A stretch of 64,000 bases of DNA from Emydura subglobosa (taxonomy: Eukaryota; Chordata; Testudines; Chelidae): contig ML680053.1 in assembly GCA_007922225.1 (NCBI GenBank), positions 3,753,660 to 3,817,659 of the forward strand. The letters run 5' to 3'. This document shows, one piece after another, positions 11,095 through 22,189 of the stretch (its first letter is position 1; each line of letters starts with the position of its first letter). The notes beneath the pieces were generated by a model, which saw nothing but the letters and a program-made list of their open reading frames with translations, was not told the DNA's origin and made no database searches. The position numbers and the translations under genes are program-made.

Positions 11095-11685
11095 GCCTAT
11101 GAGACTCGAATCCCCCCAGTGAGCTGTGCCATGGGGATGCCCTGGAATAACCCGCCCAGGGGAGCAGTGGGGGCAAAAAACCCAGCTGGCTTCAAGACTG
11201 GGCTTGATAAATGTATGGAAGGGATGGTCTGATGGGACAGGCTAACTGGGCAATTAACTGATCTTTGACTACTAGTGGTAAATATGCCCAATGGCCTGTG
11301 ATGGGATGTTAGATGGGGTGGGTTCTAACTTACTGCAAAGAATTCTTTCCCAGCTGTCTGGCTGGTGAGTCTTGCCCACATGCTCAGGGTTTAGCTGATC
11401 GCCATGTTTGGGGTCAGGAAGGAATTTTCCCTCAGGGCAGATTGGCAGAGGCCCTGGGGGTTTTTCGCCTTCCTCTGTAGCATGGGGCATGGCTCACTTG
11501 CTGGTGGATTCTCTGTACCTTGAAGTCTTTAAACCATGATTTGAGGACTTCAGTAACTCAGTCACAGGTCAGGGGTCTGTTACAGGAGTGGGCGGGTGAG
11601 GTTCTGTGGCCTGCGTCGTGCAGAAAGTCAGACCAGATGATCATATTGGTCCCTTCTGACCTTTAAGTTTGAGTCTATATCCCCT
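11095..11685 (+). mobile_element. CR1 LINE, C-terminal codons and long 3' UTR
   Basis: Near 11175-11215 the sequence reads as a CR1 C-terminus ('NPAGFKTGLDKCM'). A long 3' UTR follows ('ggcctgtgatgggatgttag', 'gctcagggtttagctgatc', 'ggtcaggaaggaattttccc'). The end at 11620-11685 is 'gaccagatgatcatattggt' plus tail. Three-prime intact, strongly 5' truncated. The UTR differs from that of the 46.9-kb copy, so it belongs to another subfamily. Confidence 0.85.
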
Positions 11686-13041
11686 CTCCCACACTGGCCT
11701 GCCCCCTAGGTTAGGGCTTGTTGCGGGACCAGCATAGGTCCAAACATACTGGCTCTGTTTAGCTCCTCTACCGGGAGAATTTTCTCCTTTGGCCCCTTGC
11801 AGCACCTTTATTGTTCCTCTGTGTCACTGGAGCTTGCACTGCTACCGTGGTGCTGATGTGCCCTTCGGAGTCACGGTTTAATGAATATGTCACTTGCCCT
11901 AATCTCCCTGTGTTCCAAGGACTGGCAAGAGAGCTTGGTTTGCTTGCTGGGCAGCATCCTTGATGGGATAGCTGTATCCTTTCACGGCATGTCTGTCTGT
12001 AACGAAAATGGTAACGTTATCAAAAGCATGCACCAGTTGCTGTAAATTCTGGGTCAAATCAGCCACAAATTGGCGTTGCCCCACTGAAGTCAATGGCGCT
12101 GATGTCAATGGAGCTTTGCCGACTTATACCAGCTGTTCATGGGTTTTGGTTTTTTTTAATACCCGAAGGTATTAGCCCTCGTAATCCTCTTTCCAGTGGG
12201 AAAAGCACTTCAGATCTGATTTGATTCTATTTGTGCAAGAATCCTTCAGACTTTGAATGGGAACCTCTGTCGCACAGCTGCAGATCTCTTGCTGGGGGAC
12301 GGGGGATGGCGAAGCACTGCCTACGACCTCATTGATCAGAACTCAGGAATCAAGGGCTTGCTTTGTCTTGTCGTTGGAGAGGCCGGCGGTTTGATCTTGG
12401 TCTTGATTCTCACCTTGCCACCAAAAAGGGTCAGGAAGTCAGCAGCTGAACCTAGCTGGAGACCAGAAAACTGGCTGCTTCTGAAACTTATATCAGCCAC
12501 GTGAGATTCACCAAGGGGAGCCAGGTGATGGAGCCCATAGGGAAGGGGTACATGGCAGAAGTTGCGTGACCAGGTTATGCTCTGAAACTGACATTTATGG
12601 AGTCTGCTAATCTTTCTCCTTTGAGGAGGGCTAGATCGTGTTACTTACTTAGCAGCAGGAGGTGAGGATAAACTGAAACTGGAGGCTGCAAATGACCCCA
12701 TAAACTGGCCATCAGGATAACTCGCAGCATCTTTTCCTTTGCCTTCTGCAAGGACGCTCGTGAAGGCAATTCTTTCACTCTCCCTCCTCACGGCCTGACC
12801 CTGCTAAGTAATGAGCCCCTTCTGATTCCAGTCACCGTGAGCCCGGAGATTGCCAAGTCCTGGAAGTGGTTGAAGAAGAGGAAGACGATTTTGCCAAATC
12901 GTTTTGAAGGTGTTTCTGTTTTGCAGGGTTCAAAATTGACCCATTTCTATTTTCCTCAAATTTTTCCACAATATATTTTTTTTTTTAAACCAAAGTTGTT
13001 TTGCCTGAAAACATGGTTTTCTCTAAGAAAATCTGGGGGGT
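11686..13041. other. Unassigned DNA with a MITE-like patch and a decayed repeat at the end
   Basis: 12040-12130 has words of the 'ccactgaagtcaatgg' palindromic group. From about 12905 to 13041 lies T/A-rich sequence ('aaattgacccatttctat', 'cctgaaaacatgg') that seems to continue after the insertion at 13565. The rest is unrecognised. Confidence 0.4.
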
Positions 13042-13564
13042 TGTCACAGGGTGACTGGACCTTGAAAAGGAGATGGGTCTCAGCCTGACCAGTAAGACAG
13101 CTGGGGCTTGCCTCCCCAAGTGGGGGAAAACAGGTCATGTCCCTCAGTCAGGCCTCTAGCATAGATAAAGGCTTGGGCAATGAGTGAGGAAAGCTTTCAG
13201 CAGAAGCCTGGAAAAGGCTCCTGCAGGAAGGCCTTGAGATCCCAAGGGAGAAGAGACTCCAGTCAGGTCTGTCTGGGGCTGGCCTACCAACGCAGGGGAA
13301 GACTGGAGGCAGGTAGGCCTGTGAGGGCCTTTGAGGAAGAGCAGGGAAAGATAAACATGAGATCTGGACTTGGAAATATGCAAACTTTGTTTTGGACTTT
13401 AAAGACTTTCTGTTCAGTGGCTTGTGATAACTAAAGTGGGTATTACTGGCCAGCAGAGAGAAGCCTGTGTGGAGTTTATTGAGGAGTTCTGAAAAGATGG
13501 CAGGGTGCCTGTCGGGCCACTCTGGGCCAGGAGGGGACGCTGCGTAGGTGGTGACCCTGTTGCA
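13042..13564. mobile_element. Solo-LTR-like insertion with TG...CA ends and target-site duplication
   Basis: The unit starts 'tgtcacagggtgac' and ends 'gtgaccctgttgca', i.e. TG...CA with short imperfect inverted ends (10 of 14). It is flanked by identical 'gggggt' at 13036-13041 and 13565-13570, a duplication of 5-6 bp typical of LTR retrotransposon integration. Length (523 bp) fits a solo LTR. No coding sequence or internal region is present. Orientation is not settled. A TIR DNA element with a 5-6 bp duplication is the alternative. Confidence 0.55.
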
Positions 13565-14389
13565 GGGGGTTTTGGTAAAAGAACAATTTCAATAACGATC
13601 ACGATAGAAATTCAGCAAAAAATAACATGGAAAATGGGAAATTTTCAATAATGCCAACCATCGTATGCAAATATAAGAGGGAGCGGGCATTGTCTGACTA
13701 AAAACTTTTGGTGTGAAAAATGTTGCCCCGCTCTGCTATGCTCCTGCATAACTTAATCGCTGCCTGCTCATCCAACCTCGTCTCTTGCTGCGTCACCTAA
13801 CCCACTCTCCTTCTGCCCCATCTGGGATGCCCACTTTGAGGTTGGCTTCTCCAGCATCTGTCTCTGCACTGACCCTCTCTGCCTTCCAGGAACTAGTCTG
13901 AAAGACCTTGATCCCCTCTGCACTGTAATTCCCCCCTTTCCTCTCCACCCTGCCCTCCCAGAGCCCTTCTGCTATCACCATGCCACAGGATGAGAGTTGA
14001 CAAAGACATCAGCTGGTGAAAACTGGCCGTGCTCCGTTGACGTCAGCTGGGGTTATGTTGATTCACACCGACTCAGGGGCCGGCTCACTGTGCTCCATTT
14101 GTGTACACCTGATTCCAGTGGAATTACTGCTGATTCACACTGGTGAAAGGTAGCAGGGATTCAGGCCTGGTCATTAATGTCTTTACATGTCATTAAATAA
14201 AAATAATTCTGCTGCACTTTGCTGTGCTCGGTCCTGTGCGTCTTATTGTTCGAATCCCTGTCTTGCCTCCCTTGTCCCCACCCTGTGGTTTGATCATTGT
14301 CCAAAATTCAACTGTTAAAAGAACCTTAGGGGTGCAGGGACTGTGTCTTTTGATCTGCATTGTCTAAGAGGCAGGCTGATCCACTCAAT
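13565..14389. other. Continuation of decayed repeat, then unassigned DNA
   Basis: 13571-13720 ('aacaatttcaataacgatc', 'ggaaaatgggaaattttc') looks like the other side of the sequence interrupted at 13042. At 14020-14165 there are several 'attcacac' and 'ggtgaa' words of the palindromic MITE group. Otherwise nothing is recognised. Confidence 0.4.
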
Positions 14390-14630
14390 AGGACACCAAG
14401 CTGGGCCTCGAGGCGTGGCTTCTGCCACTGACCTTCTGCGAGACCTTAGGCAAGTCACTTCCTCTCTCTGAGCCTGTGTTTCCCCATCTGTCTTGTCTAT
14501 TTAAACTGTAAGCTCTGCAAAGCAGGGATGATCAATTACCACGTGATTGCACAATCCCTAGCGCAGCGGAGCTCTGATCTGCGGTGGGGTCTCTGTATGC
14601 TATGCTAATACCTATAAATAATAATTGTTC
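14390..14630 (+). repeat. MIR-like SINE with L2-type tail
   Basis: The core is well kept ('ctgccactgaccttctgcg', 'aggcaagtcacttcctctc', 'tgtttccccatctgtctt'). The tail follows ('aaactgtaagctctgcaaag') and ends 'cctataaataataat'. The tRNA-like head is degraded. Confidence 0.85.
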
Positions 14631-15084
14631 CGTGCCTGGCCGGCTCCAGGCTGCTGCTAATCAATAATAATGGTACGATTACACTGACAGAGAGGGGAGG
14701 CTAGGAGTTGTTTTTAATATCTGCATCAGTCATGGATTCCTCATGGCCCTCTTGTCTCTAAGACAAGACGGCGTTAGAGCAAGTAATGATAATAACATGT
14801 ATGGGGAAAGGGGGTGGAATATTTCGTTCATGGAAAGCCACCAGGCCCCTGTGCAAGCCAGGTATTTATTTGTGGGATCATTTCGTGCCCAGTCCAACTC
14901 CTGTTGAAGTCACTGGAAAGACGCTCCTTGGCATTACTGGCATTGGATTAAGCCCTTCGTGTGATGGGTGTGCTTAATGACGCAGTACGCTGAGAGGAGT
15001 GGACAGAATGCATTCCCTTCCTATGGGGCATAGACTGTAACATTTGGATGCCCCCACCTTAGCTGGCGGTAGGGAGGATAAAAA
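14631..15084. other. Unassigned DNA, weak MITE-like patch
   Basis: 14885-14960 ('agtccaactcctgttgaagt', 'ggcattggattaag') resembles the palindromic 'aagtcaatgg' group. Nothing else is seen. Confidence 0.4.
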
Positions 15085-15275
15085 GAGGGAGTATTGTCTA
15101 GAGGTTAGAGCAGGGTCTACTTATCAAGACTCCTTGGTTCTATTCCCAGCTTTGCCACTGGGCTGCTGTGTGACCTTCGGTAACTCAAAAACGTAACCCC
15201 TCACTGTCTCAGCATCCCTATCTGTAAATCAGGGATGCTGCCTGTCTCGCAGGAGTGTTGTGAGATTTCCTCCTG
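15085..15275 (+). repeat. MIR-like SINE, head and core
   Basis: The head 'agtattgtctagaggttaga' carries an A-box-like region, and 'ggttctattcc' at 15136-15146 is a B box. The core reads 'gctgctgtgtgaccttcgg' and 'ctgtctcagcatccctatct'. The L2-type tail is absent, so it is the classic MIR form. Confidence 0.85.
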
Positions 15276-16239
15276 ACCTGTTGTCACAGGGCACTTGGGG
15301 TCACTAACGACTTCGCAGAGCTTTTCTTTGCAAGAGTTAAAGGCATTAGCCCGGGCGTCCTGGCCTGACCAAAAAAAAAGAAAAGAAAAATCCAGCTTAC
15401 ATTCTGCTGTTGTGATGAAAGGGAATGTGTCAGCCCTGGAAAATGCACATTAAACAAGAAAGAGAAGACTTCTGGGAAAGCACTTCTCTGCTGCAAAATT
15501 AGGTTTGCTGCATTTACAAGGTGTCGAAGGCTATTAATGCTGCATGCTTTCGTACCATGAGATGGTAAACAAAGTTAGCAATGTGCCTTTCTACAGAGCA
15601 GTTTATCAATCTCCCTCCTTCCTTCCCTGGCTTCCTTCCACCTTTTTTCATTCTTTTGTTTTGTCTCCTGGAATTATTCCCATTCTCTGGACTGTCTTAT
15701 TAATTTTCCTGTTTCTCAAAGAAAACCAGCCCTGTGGCCTGGAGACTTTACAATATTCTCTCATTGTCCTGGATTTAAAATGCCTGGCTGGGGGTCTGTA
15801 ATGGGCTGACATTGAATTATTAGACTTATTATTAAGCTAATATTCCCGGAATTTTTATGAACTACAGAACCCTACCGTCGTTTCTAAAGGCATGGCATGG
15901 TTGCTGAAGAATTAGTAGAGTTCGGTGAACCTTAAAAGCTACTGTAGCCAGACTTGGCAGCTTTGTCAACACCTGTGAGAGCTGCTGCCTAGATGAATGA
16001 CCAAGAGGAGAAGGGGGGGGATGGTGGAAGATGAAGGAATGTGATCAACAGCCAGAGGCAAAGCTCCTCTGATTGAGTCTGTTTCTTTTCCTTTTTCTGT
16101 TGTGTGATTGTCTGGTTTTATCCCATACTGAAGTCTTGTAATTGGGGGAAATATCATGACTGAAGATGGGCTACCCTGGCTAAACCTGGGCAGGTTCCGT
16201 GCTTGTGTTTCAATTTCTCTTGTCGAAGTAGAGAATGAA
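15276..16239. other. Unassigned non-coding DNA
   Basis: No repeat is recognised. A pyrimidine-rich stretch spans about 15600-15720, and an AT-rich part near 15800-15860 has homeodomain-type 'attatt' words only. Confidence 0.45.
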
Positions 16240-16378
16240 GGCTGAGATTTTCAAAGGTGACCAGCGATTTTCGGTTCCCAGCCCCCTTTTCCCAGTTCCC
16301 AGGCCCCTTTAAGACATCTCCATTTTTGGGTCTCAAAAAACCACCAGTCACTTTTGAAACTCTTGGCCCAAGTTTATA
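16240..16378. repeat. Palindromic MITE-like repeat, 'gattttcaaag' family
   Basis: The left arm 'ggctgagattttcaaaggtg' is inverted at the right as 'cagtcacttttgaaactctt'. The body contains 'cccctttaagacatctcc'. Same family as 25125-25272; no coding capacity. Confidence 0.6.
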
Positions 16379-17774
16379 ACCTCAAAACAAGTCGTATAGG
16401 GAGTCCATTGAAAGCCAGGGTGCCAGCCACTTTATTTAGTGAAATACGACCACTCAGCAAGATGCTGCTCACCTACATTTCCCCCTCCCTTCTCCCCTGC
16501 AATTTCAATTTGGGTATGTGGTGGTTCAGTTCCTGTCTTAAACAGCTTGGTAGCCCTGCTGTGGGGCCTGAAACAGATATCATATTTCATTCCAGAGGTG
16601 GAAGCATTTCAGTGGTGGGGTTCCATCTGTACATGATTTTATAAAGCTCGTTAATACCCTTCAGGAGGAAAGATGATATATATATATGTATGATAGTCTG
16701 TTATTCATCGCCAAGCACAGGCCTGTTGCAGTTTAGTGCCAGATGGTCAGTCATCTTGAATGTGATTTATAAAATTGTACTGGTTGCCATCCTGTGAGAT
16801 GTTTCTTTCTGTGGCAGTGGGATCATGAGTCTTCCACCCACTCTGTCTGTCTACTTGTCACTCTGTCCATCTTTAAATGTTTCCTACCTAGAAACAGTCG
16901 TTTTGAGGACGACATCACTTGGAGAGCTCTTGCACATACGGGGTGGCATTCTTCATCCACTTACACTTGTGAAGCTACATTGATTTCCAAAAGGTCACAT
17001 GGGACAGAGCGAGGCTCACTATCTTCTCCAATGCTGTTGATGGAGCACGGTCAGAACATCAGGGGCCTTCTATGGGGAACAGCCGCGCGCTGCTTTAGAT
17101 GGAATACTGGATTCCGCTTAAAAGAAAGAACGGGAAAAGTGAAAAAACCCCGCCGGATAATCAGCAACAGCTGAGAATTATGGGGCGCCCACAAGTTGTA
17201 AAGCAGCCACAGCAGTGATTCATGCCACGTCCCACATTGTTGTCTGGCCGCTCGCATCTAAACAATAGGATGTGTTCTGTCTTAACATGCACATATTGTT
17301 TCCTTATGCGAGAGATTCCGGTTGCTCATCAAGACAGATGGCTGAGGGAGACTTGGGATTTTTTTTTACTGGAGCTCAGCAGAGCGGATAGCAAAGAATG
17401 AAGGGTGAGGGTGGTTTCCGGTGAGTCTCCTGAGGTGAGAAACGGGTCTTTCTCTGTGCGTCAGTAGCACGTCAGGGTAATTGGAAACAACATGGCTGCG
17501 TTACAAAGCACCCACATGGATATTAAAAGCAAAGTCTTTGTGGGAGTAACTGTGTCATTTACAGAGGGGTACAACAATTGAGTCGCCATGGACATCTGAC
17601 ATGTCGAGTTGTCTTTCCCAGCTCCCTTGCTGAGGCAAGAAGCAGGAAGTTTAATGCATTTGGAAGGGTGCAAGTCCCAGGTTTTCTCTGGAAAGCAAGA
17701 GGCAGAGGGGCTGTTGAACGATGGTCATTTTTAATTAGTGAAGGGGTCTCATTGCTGAGGCAAAAATTCAATAC
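16379..17774. other. Unassigned non-coding DNA
   Basis: A short (TA)n run sits at 16676-16690. A 126-codon frame at 16794-17174 has no recognisable similarity and is doubted. No repeat family is identified. Confidence 0.45.
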
Positions 17775-18188
17775 ACTTCTTCGAGTGCTTACCCGTGTCC
17801 ATTCCACTGTCAGCGTGTGCTTGCCTCCTGAGCAGTTACCGGAGAACTTTCTTCCCTCAGCGGTACCCAGTGGGGTGACTGGAGCCCTTTCTGCTCTCTG
17901 ACACCACTGCACGCTGGTCTGAGGGGGCAGAGCCACCCTCGGCCCCTCTCAATTCCTTCATGCCGCACGCGACGGCTGTCAGAACGATCTTAAAATACTT
18001 ACAAGCTCTTCCCTCAGTCCTTTGTGTGTGTGTGTACCCCCTTAGCATTAGGAATTAGTCAGTCAGTTAGCTGGTTATTCTGGTAGTTTAGTCTTAAGTC
18101 TTTGGACTCAGTTTCCTTTTCGGTAGTCAGCCCGATACTGGAACAATGTCGTGCTAAACCCAGGCCGGTCAGTGATCCGCGCCCGGCC

Positions 18189-18315
18189 TATGAAAAGTGT
18201 TTGGGAGAATCTCCTGTCAGTGACAAATGTCACATCTGCTAGAGGGCGAAGCTGCGCTCAGAGAAAGATGGCGTGGTGCGGCTCAAGACTATTATTAGTC
18301 TGATCGGAAAACAAA
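18189..18315 (+). pseudogene. DIRS gag-like fragment (broken)
   Basis: A short frame with the Cys-His pattern C-L-G-E-S-x4-D-K-C-H-I-C, an in-frame stop straight after, then basic residues. It is embedded in the DIRS relic between the left inverted end and the recombinase remnant. This assignment is from motif resemblance; no structural role remains. Confidence 0.5.
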
Positions 18316-18478
18316 ACGCCAGAGACGCCCGTGGCCTCTTGGTCCTACCGAAGAAAAGGCTTAGACCTTCCCTGGGCTTGGTGCCTAACCTAGGAAGGGC
18401 AGAGACCCCAAGAAACTGGCTGGGGAGTCTTTCCCGCTGGAAGAATGGGACCACCATTGCTCCCTCTCTATGCAGATA

Positions 18479-18960
18479 GCATTCTTAGTGGCGATGACCT
18501 CAGCCAGAAGCGTGGGCAAGTTGAAAACCCTTGTGTCAAAGCCCCATATAAAATTTTCCTCAAAGACAAAATTTATATCCGTCCTCACCCAACATTTCCT
18601 CCAAGGTAATTTCTCATTTCCATGGTAATCTATTTCAGGCAATCTATTTTTTGACATTCTTTCTGAAAGCACATGTCCATGGGAACAAGGAGAGGCTATA
18701 TTCAGTGGACGTGCGAAGGACCTTAGTTTTCTACCTGGACCGTATTAAGTCCTTTAGATCCATCACACACTTGTTCATTGTGGTTGCTAACAAGGATCAA
18801 GGGCCAACTGGTCTCCACTCAGAGGATCTCGTGTTGGATCTCATTGTGCATTTGTTTGTGCCACCAATTAGCCAAGGCAACTCCACCAGCTAAGAGGGAT
18901 TGGGCCAGCTCCACACGCTCATACCAGCATGCTGTGGCGTCAGACAGCAGAGGGGCTTGA
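18479..18960 (+). pseudogene. DIRS tyrosine recombinase fragment (frameshifted)
   Basis: Reads in at least two frames: the catalytic-Arg region at 18479-18610, the central domain to about 18800, then a shift into the frame of 18778-18960 carrying the His/Arg region. The expected catalytic histidine is Ser here, and the region carrying the nucleophile tyrosine is not recognisable. In intact elements the enzyme integrates a circular DNA intermediate; this copy cannot. Confidence 0.7.
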
Positions 18961-19199
18961 GCCGCTCCGATGGGTAACGCTGAGGGAAAAAGATTCTCCA
19001 ATAACCGTGCACGAGCCAAGCACACACCAACAGTGGAATGGACACATGCAACACATGTCAAAGGACAACAGGTACAGAAAGGCAAGTAAAGTACCTCTTT
19101 AAATAAGACTTGTGACCATACCAATGGCCATAGTCCTGTCTTCCAAAAGTGGATGGTGCCAGATGCTTCTGAGGGAATGACAGAAAAGGGCAATTATTG

Positions 19200-19905
19200 T
19201 GTGATCCATCCGCTGTCATCCAGTCCCAGCTTCTGGCAATCAGAGGCTTAGGGACACCTAGGGCATGGGGTTGTGTCCCTGACCATCTTGGCTAATAGCC
19301 ATTGATGGGTTTATCCTCCACGAACTTACCAAACTCATTTTTGAACCCAGTTATACCATTGGCCTTTACAACGAGTTCCACAGGCTGACTGTGCCTTGTG
19401 TGAAGAAATACTTCCTTTGGTTTGCTTTAAACCTGCTGCCAACTAATTTCACTGGGTGACCCCTGGTTCTAATGTTCTGTGAAGAGATAAATAACACACT
19501 TTCTCCAGTACCGTGTATGATTTTATAGACCTTTATCATATCCCTCCTTTGTCGTCTCTTTTCTAAGATGAACAGTCCCACTCTGAATTTCTCCTTTTAT
19601 GGAAGTTGTTCCATACCCCTAATTGTTTTTGTTACCTTCTCTGTACTTATTCCAATTCTAATATATCTTTTTTGAGATGGGGGGTGCCAGAATTGCATGT
19701 GGTATTCAAGGTGTGGGTGTACCATGGATTTATATAGTGGCATTATGATGTTTTCTGTCTTATTATCTATTGCTTTCCTAATGTTTCCTGTCTGTGTTCC
19801 AAGCAGATTGATGTCCTCCTTTCTCTTAAAAAAAAGACCCATCTCATTTATTATCTTCCCTGCTTTGTGGTGTTCGGCACTGGGGGTTAAATGCAAATGC
19901 TGCAA
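19200..19905 (-). mobile_element. CR1/L2-clade LINE fragment, RT C-terminus and 3' UTR
   Basis: Reverse-strand frames at 19597-19905 ('NKTENIIMPLYKSMVHPHLE', then 'TIRGMEQLP') and 19366-19581 ('ILEKRRQRRDMIKVYKIIHG', 'RTRGHPVKLVGSRFK') form the C-terminal part of a LINE reverse transcriptase, split by a frameshift near 19585-19600. The 3' UTR runs down to about 19200 ('gctaatagccattgatgg'). It differs in sequence from the typical CR1 copies, so it is a separate lineage. Confidence 0.85.
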
Positions 19906-20587
19906 AGGGATGGAAAATAATAGCTCTCAATCAGATAGTGTTGTAGATTCTGTCTGGCTGGTAATTCCAGCCGGGAAAGCTTATGAAGCTCCAGAACCCA
20001 GCCCTTTGATCACTTGTGAAAATATGGTAGAAAGGAGGCCTCAGCTGATGACCTGCTGCCTGGGCCCAGCAGGGTAGATGGAAGATGATAAATTAGTCTG
20101 AGGTAAGATGTCCTACTGAAAAACACATGTTTCATAGATTTCCCCACCCCCCACTCTCTTGGTATTACTTGAAATCTGTTATGCTAGCTGGCTTTTTCTT
20201 TATACTGAGCTATTGTAAAAATGTGCCCACGCCACAGCCATCCCAGTGAGTGCGCGATACTGCACAGCGGGATCTCTTTCAAGTCTGTGTCCGTGGCAGG
20301 TGAGTCGTGCTTTAGGAATGAAAAGCATGTTTCTCCTGTGCATGACCGATTCTTGGCGCAGTGCTCCAGCAGCGCTGCGAGGGGGTGCAGTCATTCCTCG
20401 GCTGCGTACTACTAAAGCTGTTGTCATAGGAGAGTGTGCCTAGGGCTCCTCTCGCTTATGTCAGTTCTACACTGGTGTAACCCCGCTGACTTCAGGGAGT
20501 CGCTTCTGATTCATGCTGGCGTGAGGGAAGTCAGACCTACGGGCACCGTGGTAAACACACATTCTGCCTGGCGTTCCACGTGTGCCA
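19906..20587. other. Unassigned DNA with a MITE-like patch
   Basis: 20458-20545 ('agttctacactggtgtaacc', 'ctgattcatgctggcgtgag') belongs to the palindromic 'ctggtgtaa' group. The rest is unrecognised. Confidence 0.4.
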
Positions 20588-20862
20588 CATTTGTATTACA
20601 ATAGAGCCCCCCGTCTCATTGTGTTAGGAGCTGCTCATATATATGTCAAGAGACAGTCCCTGCTCTGCTGAGTTTACAATTTATATAGACCAGACGGATA
20701 AAGGATGGATTATCCCCATTTTACAGACGAGGAGCTGAGACACAGCAAGATTAAATGACTTGTCCAATCACACGTATCAGTTTATGAGCAGAGCCAGGTT
20801 TAGAATCCCAGTCTCCTCAGTTCTGATCTGGTGCCTTACCCATTGGACCACACTGCTCAGTC
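20588..20862 (-). repeat. MIR-like SINE with L2-type tail
   Basis: On the reverse strand all parts are present. The tail lies at the low end ('catttgtattacaatagagc', 'cagtccctgctctgctgag'), then the core ('ccccattttacagacgagg', 'atgacttgtccaatcacacg'). The head is at 20820-20862 ('accattggaccacactgct'). Confidence 0.85.
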
Positions 20863-21599
20863 TCCCCATTGAAGGGTGTCTCTGAATCCCCTGGCTTAAC
20901 GACTATTAATAATCAGAGGATGCAAGAATGGGCCATACTGTGATATCCAGTATAATCTCCCAGCTGACAGCGGCCAGCCTGTCCCAGTCCTGAAAACAAG
21001 CAAGGCAAGTGGAAACCAGAACCTCAGAGGAAGCTGGAGCTAACGACATTCTCTGTTGAGGGTGGGTGGGTTTGTGCTTGCATTTACGCAGGCGTCTGGC
21101 AAAGCTACACCGTGTTGGAGACACTGTAAGGAAAGGACGTGCAGTAACAGAGGAAAGCAGGTGTGAAGGGCAGGCACAGAATTCAACAGAGGTGGACATG
21201 ACACACAACAGCCAGGTCATCAGTAGCAGGGAGGGGAAGGGTCGTGGCGGCAATTTCTCGACCTGCCTCCCACGAGGATTCTCACAAAGCCTTGAATGCT
21301 GTCAGCTCCCATTGAGAAAAAACAGCAGCCCACATCCAGCAGCATAGCTGGCAGGCATGGTTTTAGCTTGGAACTGGAGTCATTTTGGAGAGAAATAAGT
21401 GGGGAAGGAGGAGAAAGAATCACTCGCAGTGAGAAAAAGGGAGATCAGGAGACTCCGTTCGGTGCCTGTAGACAAGGAGAGATCTAGCATGGTGAGCACT
21501 CGAACAGCATGCTCAGCACACACGGCAGGTGAAGGGAGACTCCAAGAATTAACTGCAGTTTGTCTAGAACCAGCCATAGCCCGACCTCTTGATAATGTA
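20863..21599. other. Unassigned non-coding DNA
   Basis: Several overlapping frames of 65-115 codons lie on both strands around 20906-21617. They have no family resemblance, and the region is GA-rich, which lowers stop frequency. No repeat is recognised. Confidence 0.4.
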
Positions 21600-21815
21600 T
21601 GTGATAGATGGAGCTAAGTAATACTATGTAGCTCTTCACCTGCCAGTCACAAAGCTCTTTACAAAGGAAGGGGGGTGATATTATCCTCCTTTCACAGACG
21701 GGTATCTGAGACAGATGGGTGGGGTGACTTGCCCAAGGTCACCGAGCCGGCCAGTGGCAGAGTTGGGAATAAAACCAGGCCTCCCAAGTCCCAGCCCCTA
21801 GCCACTAGCCCACCC
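21600..21815 (-). repeat. MIR-like SINE variant
   Basis: Reverse-strand core words 'tatcctcctttcacagacgg' and 'gacttgcccaaggtcaccg', then the head region 'agccactagcccaccctctt'. The low-coordinate end has 'tcacaaagctctttacaaag', a different tail from the other SINEs. Confidence 0.8.
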
Positions 21816-22189
21816 TCTTCCCATAATGACATTTCACTTCCTTTCTTACTATTTCTATACCCTCGCCTGGTGCAGGTTACTTCCCAAATTATTCATTCTC
21901 AGTCTTGACCCGCTAGTGGCTGATTGTTTGTTGAATTATATGCTAGAACTAGTGAATAATTCAAAAATGTGCTGTGAACGTTGGCATTTTTACAGTGACT
22001 AATAATTCATGGATACATTTTTTTTTTTTGGTAGCTATTCAACCAGCTGTATCAATAACAGAGCCAACAGAGTCAAGGCACAAATCAAGAATTGGACCAA
22101 ACAGCTGCTGTCACTGCATGGTAAGGAAAATAAGCTCTACTTATCAGATGAGCTAGAATGGTATATCCTCCATGGTCTTCAGTGTTGCA
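21816..22189. other. Unassigned DNA holding a candidate exon
   Basis: Unique-looking AT-rich sequence. A T-run with 'ggtag' at 22018-22034 and 'gtaagg' from 22121 bracket an open 86-bp segment, listed separately. Confidence 0.4.
22035..22120 (+). other. Candidate internal exon (weak)
   Basis: A 12-T run plus 'ggtag' (acceptor-like) stands before 22035, and 'catg' followed by 'gtaagg' (donor-like) at 22121. The 86-bp segment is open in a frame that stays open from 22009 to 22269 and reads 'INNRANRVKAQIKNWTKQLL', a charged helix-like peptide unlike the repeat-derived frames. I do not recognise the protein. Splice-like words occur often by chance, so this is only a candidate. Confidence 0.15.

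Larger units (their letters stand above)
17775..19080 (+). mobile_element. DIRS-type tyrosine-recombinase retrotransposon relic
   Basis: Two long inverted ends enclose a shrunken interior. The left end (17775-17945, 'gtgtccattccactgtcagc') matches the reverse complement of the right end (about 18885-19075, 'aacagtggaatggacacatg'). Inside, 18189-18315 reads as a gag-like Cys/His segment ('YEKCLGESPVSDKCHIC' followed by a stop). From 18479 comes a tyrosine-recombinase domain. Its first catalytic-Arg box is 'AMTSARSVGKL'; the middle part is at 18651-18800 ('LYSVDVRRTLVFYLDRIKSF'); the C-terminal part at 18778-18960 has 'STQRISCWI' and an A-S-S-T-R-S block where DIRS recombinases have A-H-S-T-R. 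A frameshift lies near 18800-18820. Reverse transcriptase, RNase H and methyltransferase are missing. Dead. Confidence 0.78.

Noticed and set aside
16794..17174. 126-codon plus-strand frame
   Set aside because: No similarity to a known family, and frames on the opposite strand overlap it; treated as chance.
20888..21617. Cluster of 65-115-codon frames on both strands as a gene
   Set aside because: Frames mirror each other in GA-rich DNA and none has a recognisable motif or splice structure.
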